From an uncultured Bacillota bacterium (GTDB taxonomy: Bacteria; Bacillota; Dehalobacteriia; UBA4068): 22,311 bases of DNA. Made by a program: the position numbers and the translations under genes. Shown piece after piece: positions 14,717 to 21,018 of this stretch. The stretch spans positions 1 through 22,311 of the forward strand of contig CAKRYM010000006.1 of assembly GCA_934427095.1 (NCBI GenBank), written 5' to 3'. Under the pieces are notes generated by a model that ran no database searches, was not told the DNA's origin, and worked only from the letters and a program-made list of their open reading frames with translations. The stretch's first letter is position 1; every line of letters begins with the position of its first letter.

Positions 14717-16261
14717 ATGATTCATCCGCTTTTATGGGTAATTTTTATCGTAGCCGCCTTGGTGATCGGCTGTGTTGTGGGCTATTTTGTTCGCAAACAT
14801 CTTGCGGAAGCAAAGATCAAATCTGCTGAGGAAGCTGCGGCAAAAATATTGATTGACGCCAGAAAAGACAGCGAAACCCGAAAAAAGGAAGCGCTGTTGG
14901 AAGCAAAAGAAGAAATTCACCGGCTGCGGGCAGAAGCAGACCGGGAAAACAAAGAACGCCATAATGAGTTAAACCGTCAAGAAAAACGTATCCAGAAAAA
15001 GGAAGAAGATATCGACCGTAAGCTGGAAGGCATTGAGAAAAAGGAAGAAAATCTGCAAAAGAAAGAAGCAGAAGCCAATGTCGTTCGCGCGAAATTGGAA
15101 GAATTGCAACAGAAAAAATTGCAGGAATTGGAAGAGATTTCTGGGATTACCATCAGCGATGCTAAGCAAATCCTTTTAACCAGCATTGAATCTGAGGTAA
15201 AGCATGAAGCCGCCATTATGATCCGGGATATTGAAAACTCCGCTAAGGAAGAGGGGGAGAAACGCGCCCGGGAAATTGTGGCTTCCGCTATTCAGCGAGT
15301 GGCTGCGGATCACGTGGCAGAAACAACGGTTTCCGTGGTTTCTTTGCCTAACGAAGAAATGAAAGGCCGCATTATTGGTCGTGAAGGCCGTAACATTCGC
15401 ACCTTGGAAACTATGACTGGCGTTGATTTGATTATTGACGATACGCCGGAAGCAGTGATTCTTTCTAGCTTTGACCCAGTACGCCGAGAAATTGCACGGG
15501 TGGCTTTGGAAAAATTGATTCAAGACGGCCGGATTCAGCCTGGACGTATTGAGGAAATGGTGGAGAAATCCCGCAAGGAAGTAGAACAGCGGATTTGGGA
15601 AGCTGGTGAACAGGCTACCTTTGATACCAATGTTCACGGCTTGCATACAGAATTGATCAAGTTGCTGGGCCGGTTGAAATTCCGTACCAGTTATGGCCAA
15701 AATGTCTTAAATCATTCCATTGAAGTCGCACATTTGGCTGGCGTGATGGCTGCAGAGCTGGGTGCGGATATTGCTTTGGCCAAACGTGCTGGCTTGCTGC
15801 ATGATATTGGTAAGGCCATTGACCATGAGGTGGAAGGGTCCCACACGACCATCGGCGCGGATATTGCCCGGAAATATAAGGAAGGCAATGAAGTGGTTCA
15901 TGCCATTCTTGCTCACCATGGGGATGTGGAAGTCGCTTCTTTGGAAGATGCTTTGGTGCAGGCTGCGGATACCATTTCTGCTGCCCGGCCTGGTGCGCGC
16001 CGCGAAACCTTGGAATACTATATTAAACGGCTGGAAAAATTGGAAGAAATTGCCGAAAGCTTTGAAGGCGTGGAAAAATGCTATGCTATTCAGGCTGGCC
16101 GCGAAATTCGCGTTATCGTGCAACCAGAAAAGATCGATGATTTGATGGCTGTACGTACTGCCCGGGAAATCTCCAAGAAAGTGGAAGCTGAGTTGGAATA
16201 CCCTGGTCAGATCAAGGTCGTGGTCATCCGCGAAACCCGTGCGGTGGATTATGCCAAATAA
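14717..16261 (+). CDS. rny: Ribonuclease Y
   Basis: RNase Y is the membrane-anchored endoribonuclease that starts mRNA decay in many Gram-positives. The 514 residues show a single N-terminal transmembrane helix (about 4-24), then a long charged coiled coil (about 30-190). Next come a KH RNA-binding domain with GRIIGREGRN starting at residue 217, the HD phosphohydrolase domain with the metal-binding pair H362-D363 in LLHDIGK, and the conserved C-terminal domain ending near RETRAVDYAK. Length and order fit the family exactly. GGAGG (14706-14710) supports the ATG at 14717. It is followed by its own terminator, while transcription from upstream must pass the terminator at 14642-14675. The identification is secure. 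Confidence 0.98.
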   Translation: MIHPLLWVIFIVAALVIGCVVGYFVRKHLAEAKIKSAEEAAAKILIDARKDSETRKKEALLEAKEEIHRLRAEADRENKERHNELNRQEKRIQKKEEDIDRKLEGIEKKEENLQKKEAEANVVRAKLEELQQKKLQELEEISGITISDAKQILLTSIESEVKHEAAIMIRDIENSAKEEGEKRAREIVASAIQRVAADHVAETTVSVVSLPNEEMKGRIIGREGRNIRTLETMTGVDLIIDDTPEAVILSSFDPVRREIARVALEKLIQDGRIQPGRIEEMVEKSRKEVEQRIWEAGEQATFDTNVHGLHTELIKLLGRLKFRTSYGQNVLNHSIEVAHLAGVMAAELGADIALAKRAGLLHDIGKAIDHEVEGSHTTIGADIARKYKEGNEVVHAILAHHGDVEVASLEDALVQAADTISAARPGARRETLEYYIKRLEKLEEIAESFEGVEKCYAIQAGREIRVIVQPEKIDDLMAVRTAREISKKVEAELEYPGQIKVVVIRETRAVDYAK

Positions 16262-16271
16262 GAAGAGAGAG

Positions 16272-16296
16272 AACGGAGCTCCGGGCTCCGTTTTTT
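16272..16296 (+). terminator. Intrinsic terminator after rny
   Basis: AACGGAGC (16272-16279) pairs perfectly with GCTCCGTT (16285-16292) around a 5-base loop, and the T run extends to 16296. It starts 11 bases past the rny stop. Confidence 0.93.
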
Positions 16297-16317
16297 GTTT
16301 CTATTTTTTCTTGTTCA

Positions 16318-16326
16318 TGGTATAAT
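16318..16326 (+). promoter_or_regulatory. Extended -10 promoter of the ymdB operon
   Basis: TGG followed by a perfect TATAAT (16321-16326) makes an extended -10 element. The -35 region is only T-rich (TTGTTT at 16295-16300, 20 bases away), consistent with an extended -10 promoter that does not need a good -35 box. The predicted start is near 16333, about 58 bases before ymdB. Confidence 0.65.
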
Positions 16327-16390
16327 GATTTCAGAGTGATTTTTTCCCCAGCGAAATGGTTTTCTGCTGTTTGGGGAATGGAGGAATGGA

Positions 16391-17170
16391 ATGCGATTAT
16401 TATTCATCGGTGACATTATGGGTAATGCGGGGCAGGAAATGGTGCTGAATTGGCTACCAGATTTGTTACGGGAAGAGCAGATTGATTTTACCATAGCCAA
16501 TGGAGAAAATGCCACTGGCGGGTTTGGGTTAAGCAAAAAGCATTTTCAGCGTTTGATTGATTGCGGTGTGGATGCCATCACCATGGGTAATCATACTTGG
16601 GATAATAAAGATATTTACCGCTATATTGATCATGAACCCCGTATTGTGCGGCCAGCCAATTATCATGCTTCTTTGCCAGGCCGGGGTTGGCGTACATATT
16701 CTGTAGGAGAAGAAAAATTAGTGCTGATTAACTTGATTGGCCGGGTGTTTATGAAACCTTGCGATTGTCCTTTTGCCACGGTGGATCATATTCTGTCACA
16801 GGTGGAGAATGAAATCGTTGTGGTGGATTTTCACGGGGAAGCGACCAGCGAGAAAGTAGCCATGGGTTGGCATTTGGATGGCAAGGTAGCAGCCGTGGTG
16901 GGTACCCATACCCATGTGCAAACCAATGACGCCAGAATTTTGCCGCGTGGAACTGGTTATTTGACGGATGTAGGGATGACCGGTCCCAGGGATTCTGTGC
17001 TGGGGGTAGAAAAAGAAATTATTCTGGAACGGTTTATTACCGGCTTTAGCCCTCGATTTGAAACAGCTCGCGGGGATCGGCAGTTTAATGCGGTGCTATT
17101 CGATATCGGCGAAGATCATCGCTGCCAAGAGGTAAAATTGTTGAATTTCTGGGAGCCTGCTTTATCATAA
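16391..17170 (+). CDS. ymdB: YmdB-family metallophosphoesterase
   Basis: This calcineurin-like phosphodiesterase family (TIGR00282) includes Bacillus YmdB, which hydrolyses 2',3'- and 3',5'-cyclic nucleotides and affects biofilm and motility expression. The 259-residue protein keeps the dinuclear metal ligands D8 (FIGDIMGNAG), E39 and N40 (NGENATGGFG), N67 and H68 (MGNHTWD), H148, H173 and H175 (GTHTHVQT). GGAGG at 16380-16384 supports the ATG. rny-ymdB adjacency is conserved widely in Bacillota, and the two are thought to be functionally linked in RNA or nucleotide turnover; here they are separated by a terminator and a new promoter. The family is firm; the substrate is taken from homologues. 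Confidence 0.95.
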   Translation: MRLLFIGDIMGNAGQEMVLNWLPDLLREEQIDFTIANGENATGGFGLSKKHFQRLIDCGVDAITMGNHTWDNKDIYRYIDHEPRIVRPANYHASLPGRGWRTYSVGEEKLVLINLIGRVFMKPCDCPFATVDHILSQVENEIVVVDFHGEATSEKVAMGWHLDGKVAAVVGTHTHVQTNDARILPRGTGYLTDVGMTGPRDSVLGVEKEIILERFITGFSPRFETARGDRQFNAVLFDIGEDHRCQEVKLLNFWEPALS

Positions 17171-17179
17171 GGAGAAATC

Positions 17180-18091
17180 ATGCGCATTGATTGTCATAAT
17201 GATACACAGCTTTTTTTAGCGGAGCAGCCAAGTCTGGCGGTTCTGCCTCAGGCCCATTTGGATTATGAGCGTCTCAGGGAATATTTGGATGTAGCCTTTT
17301 TTGGCCTTTGGGTGGAGCAAAAGACTTATGCTGGTCAGGTGACAGCGGAATTTCGTAAAGCATTGACTAGATTACGGCAAGATATTTTGTCCCAAGGGGA
17401 CATTACTTTGCTTTGTCACCGTAAACAGCTGGCTCATCCTACTGGGCCCATGATCCTTCTGGGCATGGAAGGAGCGGAGCCTTTAGAGGACGACTGTGCT
17501 TTATTGGACGAATATTTCGCGCAGGGACTGCGTTTGATCGGTCCGGCCTGGAATTATAATACGCGTTATGCTGGGGGCGCTTTTGAACAAGGAGAGATTA
17601 CCAGCCAGGGCGAAGTATTGATTCGCCGTTGTAATGCCATGGGTATTTTGTTGGATGGCGCTCATTTGAATGATGGAAGCTTTCAGGATTTATTATTGCT
17701 CAGTGAAAAGCCGGTGATTGATTCGCATACGGTATGCCGCCATTTGTGTGGAGATTATCCCCGCTCTATCAGTGATCGTCAGTTGGAGGATTTGGCGGAA
17801 AAAGGCGGCGTAGCTTGTATGACCATGGTACCAGATTTCTTGGGTGGCAAGGGGGATTTGGCGGAGTTTTGCCGTCATGTGGATTATGCCGTGACATTAA
17901 TCGGCGCAGAGCATGTGGGGATTGGCGCGGATTATGATGGAACAACGATGGCTGAGGATTTGGCTGGCGTACAGCATTTACCAGCGGTTTATGCGGGCTT
18001 ACGGCAACGGGGGCTTACGGATGAGCAGATTGCCGCTGTAGCTGGAGATAGCGTGGCTAGATTATTGCAGGAAGTTCTGCCAGAAGAATGA
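17180..18091 (+). CDS. Membrane dipeptidase-like protein (peptidase family M19)
   Basis: The family are zinc dipeptidases of the amidohydrolase fold that cut dipeptides, including ones with D-residues. In 303 residues all five metal ligands of the family are visible: H6 and D8 (DCHNDT), E97 (GMEGAE), H162 (DGAHLND) and H183 (DSHTVCR). R195 and D251 (GIGADYDG) match the substrate-binding arginine and catalytic aspartate. There is no signal peptide, so the enzyme is probably cytoplasmic and may recycle peptides from protein or wall turnover. AGGAG (17170-17174) supports the ATG. It lies 9 bases after ymdB and 8 before the PHP gene, in one operon. The family is firm; the specificity is unknown. 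Confidence 0.92.
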   Translation: MRIDCHNDTQLFLAEQPSLAVLPQAHLDYERLREYLDVAFFGLWVEQKTYAGQVTAEFRKALTRLRQDILSQGDITLLCHRKQLAHPTGPMILLGMEGAEPLEDDCALLDEYFAQGLRLIGPAWNYNTRYAGGAFEQGEITSQGEVLIRRCNAMGILLDGAHLNDGSFQDLLLLSEKPVIDSHTVCRHLCGDYPRSISDRQLEDLAEKGGVACMTMVPDFLGGKGDLAEFCRHVDYAVTLIGAEHVGIGADYDGTTMAEDLAGVQHLPAVYAGLRQRGLTDEQIAAVAGDSVARLLQEVLPEE

Positions 18092-18099
18092 GGTAGCTT

Positions 18100-18912
18100 A
18101 TGTCTGGATTTGATACACATATTCATAGTACCGCTTCTGATGGCACCTATTCGCCTAGTCAGGTGGTAGAAATGGCGGCGGAAAGAGGTCTGCTGGGCCT
18201 GGCGCTTACAGATCATGACACGGTAAATGGCCTGGCAGAAGCCAAAGAAAAAGCCAAAGCCTTGGACTTTCCCTTTATTCCGGGGATAGAGCTTTCCGCC
18301 GAAATTATGGATCGGGATGTACACATTTTAGGCTATTGGTTTGATCCGGAGAAGATGCTTGCCACTGGCCGTTTGCAGCGGCTCATGGAGGCTAGGCGTC
18401 AGCGAGCAGCGGAAATTGTCCATCGTCTGCATTTGTTTGGCATGGATATCGATTTGGCGAAAATTGAGGAAGCGGTGGGGGATAATACGTTAGGCCGACC
18501 GCATATTGCTATGGTTATGGTTGAAGCGGGTTATGTGGACAGCCTGCGCACCGCTTTTAACAAATGGTTAGGCAGAGGAATGCCTGCTTATGTCCCCAGG
18601 GAAAAGCTAATGCCTGTAGAAGCCATTCAACTGGTTTTAGCCGCAGGGGGTGTGCCGGCCATTGCACATCCTGGTATCGGCGTACCGGATCATTTGATCC
18701 CTTGGTTGGTGAAAGAAGGAATCGGCGGCATAGAGGTTTATCATCCTGAGCATAACCGGGCGGCTGAGCAAAAATATCTTCGGATTGCCAGACGGTATCA
18801 TCTGGCTGCCCTGGGTGGTTCGGACTTTCACACGACTGGGGTGCGAGCCATTGGTTGCCGGGTGTCCACTGTGAATCAATTAGGGATATTGGCGAAATAT
18901 AAACCGGTTTGA
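18100..18912 (+). CDS. PHP-domain phosphoesterase (TrpH/YciV-like)
   Basis: The 270-residue protein is a stand-alone PHP domain with a full metal site: H7 and H9 (THIHSTASDGT), D14, H39 (TDHD), E64, H75, H135, H190 (AIAHPG), D242 and H244 (GSDFH). Close relatives act as 3',5'-nucleotide bisphosphate (pAp) phosphatases or, in E. coli RNase AM (YciV), as 5'-3' exonucleases that trim rRNA 5' ends. Its neighbours YmdB and RNase Y fit a role in RNA or nucleotide turnover, but this is inference. The helical insertion around residues 85-165 is typical of COG0613. The GAGGT at 18090-18094 supports the ATG. Family certainty is high; the substrate is unsure. Confidence 0.92.
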   Translation: MSGFDTHIHSTASDGTYSPSQVVEMAAERGLLGLALTDHDTVNGLAEAKEKAKALDFPFIPGIELSAEIMDRDVHILGYWFDPEKMLATGRLQRLMEARRQRAAEIVHRLHLFGMDIDLAKIEEAVGDNTLGRPHIAMVMVEAGYVDSLRTAFNKWLGRGMPAYVPREKLMPVEAIQLVLAAGGVPAIAHPGIGVPDHLIPWLVKEGIGGIEVYHPEHNRAAEQKYLRIARRYHLAALGGSDFHTTGVRAIGCRVSTVNQLGILAKYKPV

Positions 18913-18957
18913 TCTTGACTTTTCTGCATATGCTAAAAGAAGAATGGGGGGTGCGAT

Positions 18958-19203
18958 ATGCAGGAAGAAGAAAGAGAAATCCGCGCGTATGAAGCAAGAG
19001 TGCGTTTGTTGGAAGACCGGATTGCCGAGCTAAGGTTGAGCCGCCGTGTGCTCATGGATTTGTTGGAGCGCGCTAGACAGGAACAGATGGCAATGGAAAA
19101 AGAAAACCTGCGGTTGCGGAAGCAAAACGCTGTCTTTTCCCGCCGGCTTTGGCAGCAAAATACCCGCTTAGTAAAAGAAAATCAGGAAAATCTCAACGCT
19201 TAA
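18958..19203 (+). CDS. Small coiled-coil protein of unknown function
   Basis: I do not recognise this 81-residue protein. It is almost wholly predicted helix, with no Pro, Gly or Cys, and its heptads carry Leu, Ile or Met (LLEDRIAELRLSRRVLMDLLERA around residues 17-39, then ENLRLRKQNAVFSRRL). Charged residues, mainly Arg, Glu and Lys, make up about 40%. It is preceded by a G-rich Shine-Dalgarno (GGGGGG, about 18946-18951) and lies 45 bases after the PHP gene, without a visible promoter, so it is probably the last gene of ymdB-dipeptidase-PHP. A strong terminator follows after 23 bases. It resembles ZapB-type small coiled coils in general build only; no homology is claimed. Good translation signals and the terminator placement support it as real. 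Confidence 0.75.
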   Translation: MQEEEREIRAYEARVRLLEDRIAELRLSRRVLMDLLERARQEQMAMEKENLRLRKQNAVFSRRLWQQNTRLVKENQENLNA

Positions 19204-19226
19204 ATTGCGGACGATTAATCAAACAC

Positions 19227-19273
19227 AAGAAAAAAGGTCCTGCTACCTAAAGGATGGCAGGACCTTTTTTCTT
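19227..19273. terminator. Strong intrinsic terminator, bidirectional type
   Basis: A perfect 17-bp stem joins 19227-19243 and 19257-19273, with a GGTCCTGC/GCAGGACC core and an A-rich 5' arm pairing with the T-run on the 3' arm. The A/T tails on both sides let it work on either strand, though all neighbouring genes here are on the + strand. It closes the ymdB operon. Confidence 0.95.
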
Positions 19274-19316
19274 TTCCTTTTTCTCCCTACTCTTTTGCCG
19301 ATTGGCAGATTATGAA

Positions 19317-19345
19317 TTGCGATAGGAAGGGCGTTGTGCTATAAT
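19317..19345 (+). promoter_or_regulatory. Promoter of the LCP-radC-dnaE operon
   Basis: TTGCGA (19317-19322) and a perfect TATAAT (19340-19345) are 17 bases apart, and TGC before the -10 box adds an extended -10 element. The predicted start is near 19352, leaving a leader of about 75 bases. Confidence 0.82.
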
Positions 19346-19353
19346 AACAAAAA

Positions 19354-19410
19354 CGGAATGCATTATTTCCGTTGCATTCCGGCAAAAATCCATATCAAAA
19401 AAGCCGGAAT
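19354..19410 (+). promoter_or_regulatory. Two competing hairpins in the LCP-gene leader
   Basis: Hairpin 1 pairs CGGAATGCA (19354-19362) with TGCATTCCG (19373-19381), 9 bp with a 10-base loop. Hairpin 2 pairs ATTCCGGC (19376-19383) with GCCGGAAT (19403-19410), 8 bp with a 19-base loop. They share bases 19376-19381, so only one can form at a time. Hairpin 2 ends 5 bases before the Shine-Dalgarno GGAGG (19416-19420). The first element starts about +2, so it could also be a DNA operator. Pairing is seen; control is inferred. Confidence 0.5.
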
Positions 19411-19425
19411 CATCTGGAGGAAAAA

Positions 19426-20301
19426 ATGGCGAAAACGGAACGAAAACATAGAGGCTCTTCTTGCTTATTGACGCTGATCTTATTGGCGTTGCTTGCTTTA
19501 GCGGTTTGGTTGCTCTGGCCCAGCTCCCCGGTACCTGATCGTAGTGGGGAAACCTTGCTTTGCACAGATGATAGCTTTAATATGCTTTTGGTGGGTAGTG
19601 ATCAGAATGACGAATTTGGCGTAAATGGCCGAGCAGATTCCATTATGTTGGTACATGTGGATTTAGCCGATGATGAGTTGTTTTTCCTTTCTATCCCACG
19701 AGATACTTTAGTGGACATCCCTGGTTACGGACAAGATAAAATCAACCATTCCTTTGCTTATGGAGGCATTGATTTGTTGCGCCAAAGTGTAGAAGGATTG
19801 TTGGGCGTGCCGGTGGATTATTATGCCGCTACGGACTTTAATGGCTTTGCCAAAATTGTGGACGCTTTGGGCGGCGTGGAAATTGACGTGGACAAGCGGA
19901 TGTATTATCAGACCTATGATGGATTAATTGATATTGAAGCAGGGCCGCAGATCTTAAATGGTGAACAGGCTTTGCAATATGTACGCTTCCGCCAGGATGA
20001 GCTGGGGGATATCACCCGTGTTTCCCGCCAGCAGACCTTTTTAAAAGCCTTAGTGGAAAAATGCGCTAGCCCCAGTATGATTCCTAAGTTGCCCCAGGTG
20101 ATTTCCGCGGTGGGGGAATGTATTGAGACCGATTTACCCACCCGGTATATCGTTCGCCTTAGCTTCCGTTATATGAACGCTTTGTCTAATTTGAATAGCA
20201 CCACCTTACCCGGGTGGTTCGCGGACATTAATGGGGTTAGTTACTGGGCGCCAGATCAAGAAGCCATAAATACCTTGATTAACGAGGAATTTTTGCAATA
20301 A
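19426..20301 (+). CDS. LytR-CpsA-Psr (LCP) family protein
   Basis: LCP proteins are membrane-anchored enzymes that transfer polyprenyl-phosphate-linked glycopolymers onto peptidoglycan outside the membrane. From the ATG at 19426 (GGAGG at 19416-19420) the protein has 291 residues: a short basic N-terminus, one transmembrane helix (about 13-31) and the LCP domain (about 50-210). Conserved charged residues are present: D59 (LLVGSD), R69 and D71 (GRADS), R92 and D93 (PRDT), then R187, R189, D195, R198 and R201 in the YVRFRQDELGDITRVSRQQ segment. It lacks a long C-terminal extension. An open frame upstream to 19372 passes through the leader hairpins and is not favoured. radC follows with overlap or close coupling. 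The polymer moved is unknown. Confidence 0.95.
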   Translation: MAKTERKHRGSSCLLTLILLALLALAVWLLWPSSPVPDRSGETLLCTDDSFNMLLVGSDQNDEFGVNGRADSIMLVHVDLADDELFFLSIPRDTLVDIPGYGQDKINHSFAYGGIDLLRQSVEGLLGVPVDYYAATDFNGFAKIVDALGGVEIDVDKRMYYQTYDGLIDIEAGPQILNGEQALQYVRFRQDELGDITRVSRQQTFLKALVEKCASPSMIPKLPQVISAVGECIETDLPTRYIVRLSFRYMNALSNLNSTTLPGWFADINGVSYWAPDQEAINTLINEEFLQ

Positions 20302-20315
20302 TGAGGGAATCGCCC

Positions 20316-21014
20316 ATGAAAGAGAAAGACCCGCCCTATTTGGGGCATCGCCAAAGAGTAAAAGACTTGGCTTTGAAAAGTGGTTTGGATGGCTTCGCTG
20401 GCCATCAGGTATTAGAATTGCTGCTCTTTTATGCCATGCCGTATAAAGACACCAAAGAAGTAGCTTATCGGCTGATTCAACGTTTCGGTACATTTGGCGA
20501 TGTATTGAATGCAGATTATGAGGCATTGCTACAGGTGGAGGGTGTTGGACCAAATACCGCGACCTTGCTTACACTGATGCCAGAATTCTTCCGCCGTTAT
20601 GAAAAAGATCGCTTTGGCGCCAAGGTACGTTTATTGGATCAAGCAACCATGATGGAATATGTCCGGCATTTATTTACCGGTTGCAGCTATGAGGCCTTTT
20701 ATCTCATTGCTTTGGATAATAGTAATCATGTGTTGAATGCCGTAAAAATCAGCCAAGGTTCCTTGACGGAAGTTGCTATTTATCCTCGGTTGGTGGTAGA
20801 AGCTGCGCTCAATTGTCGGGCAGATAGCGTGGTCTTAGCCCATAATCATCCCAGCGGAGATATGCGTCCTTCCGCTGCGGATATCGATTTAACTCAGCGG
20901 ATTTGCGCAGTATTGGAAGAGATCGGTATCTCTGTGCTAGATCATATTATTATGTGCGGTGAGCAGTGTTTTAGTTTTGTGGAGAAAGGCTTTATGGTAA
21001 AGCAATTAAGGTGA
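20316..21014 (+). CDS. radC: RadC family (JAB/MPN domain) protein
   Basis: The family, once thought to be a repair protein, has a helix-hairpin-helix region (QVEGVGPNTATLLTL near residues 74-88) and a C-terminal JAMM metalloprotease-like domain. The JAMM motif HNHPSGDMRPSAADID is complete, with both histidines, the Ser and the Asp. Its true role is unclear. I prefer ATG 20316 (232 residues), because GAGGGA lies 7-12 bases upstream; the alternative ATG at 20301 overlaps the LCP stop by one base and has no good ribosome-binding site. It is sandwiched between the LCP gene and dnaE and probably cotranscribed with them. The family is secure; the start and function are less so. Confidence 0.93.
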   Translation: MKEKDPPYLGHRQRVKDLALKSGLDGFAGHQVLELLLFYAMPYKDTKEVAYRLIQRFGTFGDVLNADYEALLQVEGVGPNTATLLTLMPEFFRRYEKDRFGAKVRLLDQATMMEYVRHLFTGCSYEAFYLIALDNSNHVLNAVKISQGSLTEVAIYPRLVVEAALNCRADSVVLAHNHPSGDMRPSAADIDLTQRICAVLEEIGISVLDHIIMCGEQCFSFVEKGFMVKQLR

Positions 21015-21018
21015 AGGC

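Noticed and set aside
14494..14829. A 111-codon plus-strand frame spanning the rny leader and the start of rny
   Set aside because: It runs through the terminator and out of frame into rny, with AT-rich low-complexity content at its start. Only its internal ATG at 14632 has a ribosome-binding site, which I keep as a possible leader start and not as a gene.
18913..18957. Promoter before the coiled-coil gene, from TTGACT at 18915-18920
   Set aside because: No -10 hexamer lies at 16-18 bases from it; the sequence there is AGAAGA.
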